From Pseudomonas sp. MM213 (GTDB lineage: Bacteria; Pseudomonadota; Gammaproteobacteria; Pseudomonadales; Pseudomonadaceae): a DNA stretch of 64,000 nucleotides. Shown piece by piece: positions 63,646 to 64,000 of the stretch. The translations under genes and the position numbers were made by a program. Positions within the stretch are counted from its first letter, which is position 1. Each line of letters starts with the position of its first letter. The stretch covers positions 3,844,001 to 3,908,000 of the forward strand of contig NZ_CP081943.1 of assembly GCF_020423045.1 (NCBI RefSeq), read 5' to 3'. The notes beneath the pieces are model-generated. The model was not told where the DNA came from and made no database searches. It saw only the letters and a program-made list of their open reading frames with translations.

Positions 63646-64000
63646 TTACTCGATGATTTTGGCTACGACGCCAGCGCCGACGGTACGACCGCCTTCACGG
63701 ATAGCGAAACGCAGACCGTCTTCCATTGCGATGGTTTTGATCAGGGTAACAGTCATCTGAATGTTGTCACCTGGCATTACCATTTCAACGCCTTCTGGCA
63801 GCTCGCAGTTACCAGTCACGTCAGTAGTACGGAAGTAGAACTGTGGACGGTAGCCTTTGAAGAACGGAGTATGACGACCGCCTTCTTCCTTGCTCAGAAC
63901 GTAAACTTCTGCGGTGAACTTGGTGTGCGGCTTAACCGAACCCGGCTTAACCAGAACCTGGCCACGCTCAACGTCGTCACGCTTGGTACCACGCAGCAGA
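63646..64000 (-). CDS. tuf: Elongation factor Tu, C-terminal part (5' end outside window)
   Basis: The minus strand reads out of the window into ...[10 protein letters not shown] then TAA at 63646. The visible 117 codons are domain 3 of EF-Tu: [24 protein letters not shown] start, [37 protein letters not shown] and [42 protein letters not shown]-Tu delivers aminoacyl-tRNA to the ribosome. Position before rpsJ marks it as the tuf copy of the str operon. Confidence 0.98.

Overview
The window is a chromosomal segment of a fluorescent-group Pseudomonas. Protein sequences and gene order are pseudomonad (nrdR-ribD-ribE-ribBA-ribH-nusB-thiL-pgpA; zinc-linked zrgA operon followed by oprG; ssb-MFS-uvrA-bfr/ftn-katA-rplQ). 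The many short inverted-repeat pairs of the Pseudomonas REP/REPIN type (GTAGGAGC.../...GCTCCTAC) between genes fit the same group. Assignments come from reading the translations and from recalled family knowledge; no searches were run.

Layout. 0-3.4 kb: 3' part of a cobalamin TonB receptor (btuB), a btuF-like periplasmic protein, a small membrane protein and ribA. 3.7-10.4 kb: a tightly packed minus-strand riboflavin/housekeeping cluster (nrdR, ribD, ribE, ribBA, ribH, nusB, thiL, pgpA, a solute-binding protein). 10.5-13.1 kb: lipoprotein, methyltransferase, thioredoxin-TPR protein, small hypothetical. 13.2-16.5 kb: a zinc operon (zrgA, ABC ATPase, FtsX-like permease, DUF3299) behind a Zur-like box. 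16.6-19.3 kb: oprG behind an ANR-like box, and two NAD-binding sugar epimerase/reductase-like genes. 19.6-25.3 kb: the very large helicase lhr and an MFS exporter. 25.5-28.7 kb: ybhP-clsB-ybhN phospholipid operon, preceded by an overlapping 26-codon ORF with a strong Shine-Dalgarno. 28.8-32.6 kb: alpha/beta hydrolase plus DUF3182, and a GlxA-type regulator divergent from an isochorismatase-family hydrolase.

32.6-42.3 kb is the most interesting part. A gene-free kilobase carries a ~220 bp imperfect inverted repeat enclosing two REPINs. It is followed by a sigma70-like promoter bracketed by two identical perfect 12-bp palindromes (CTCACGCGTGAG). This promoter appears to drive an eight-gene envelope operon: YjfI-, PspA-, rhomboid-, K+ channel-, YjfK-, YjfL-, YjfM- and YjfC-like. 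The pattern suggests a membrane-stress module that combines a PspA scaffold, an ion channel, an intramembrane protease and an ATP-grasp ligase under one dedicated repressor. An OsmC-YcaO fusion gene follows.

42.4-49.6 kb: ssb, MFS transporter, uvrA, a ferritin lacking the bacterioferritin heme-ligand Met, and katA. 49.7-64 kb: the alpha, spc and S10 ribosomal operons in full (rplQ to rpsJ) and the 3' end of tuf, all on the minus strand, REPIN-free, with clear promoters before rpsM and rpsJ and terminators after rplQ, rpmJ and tuf.
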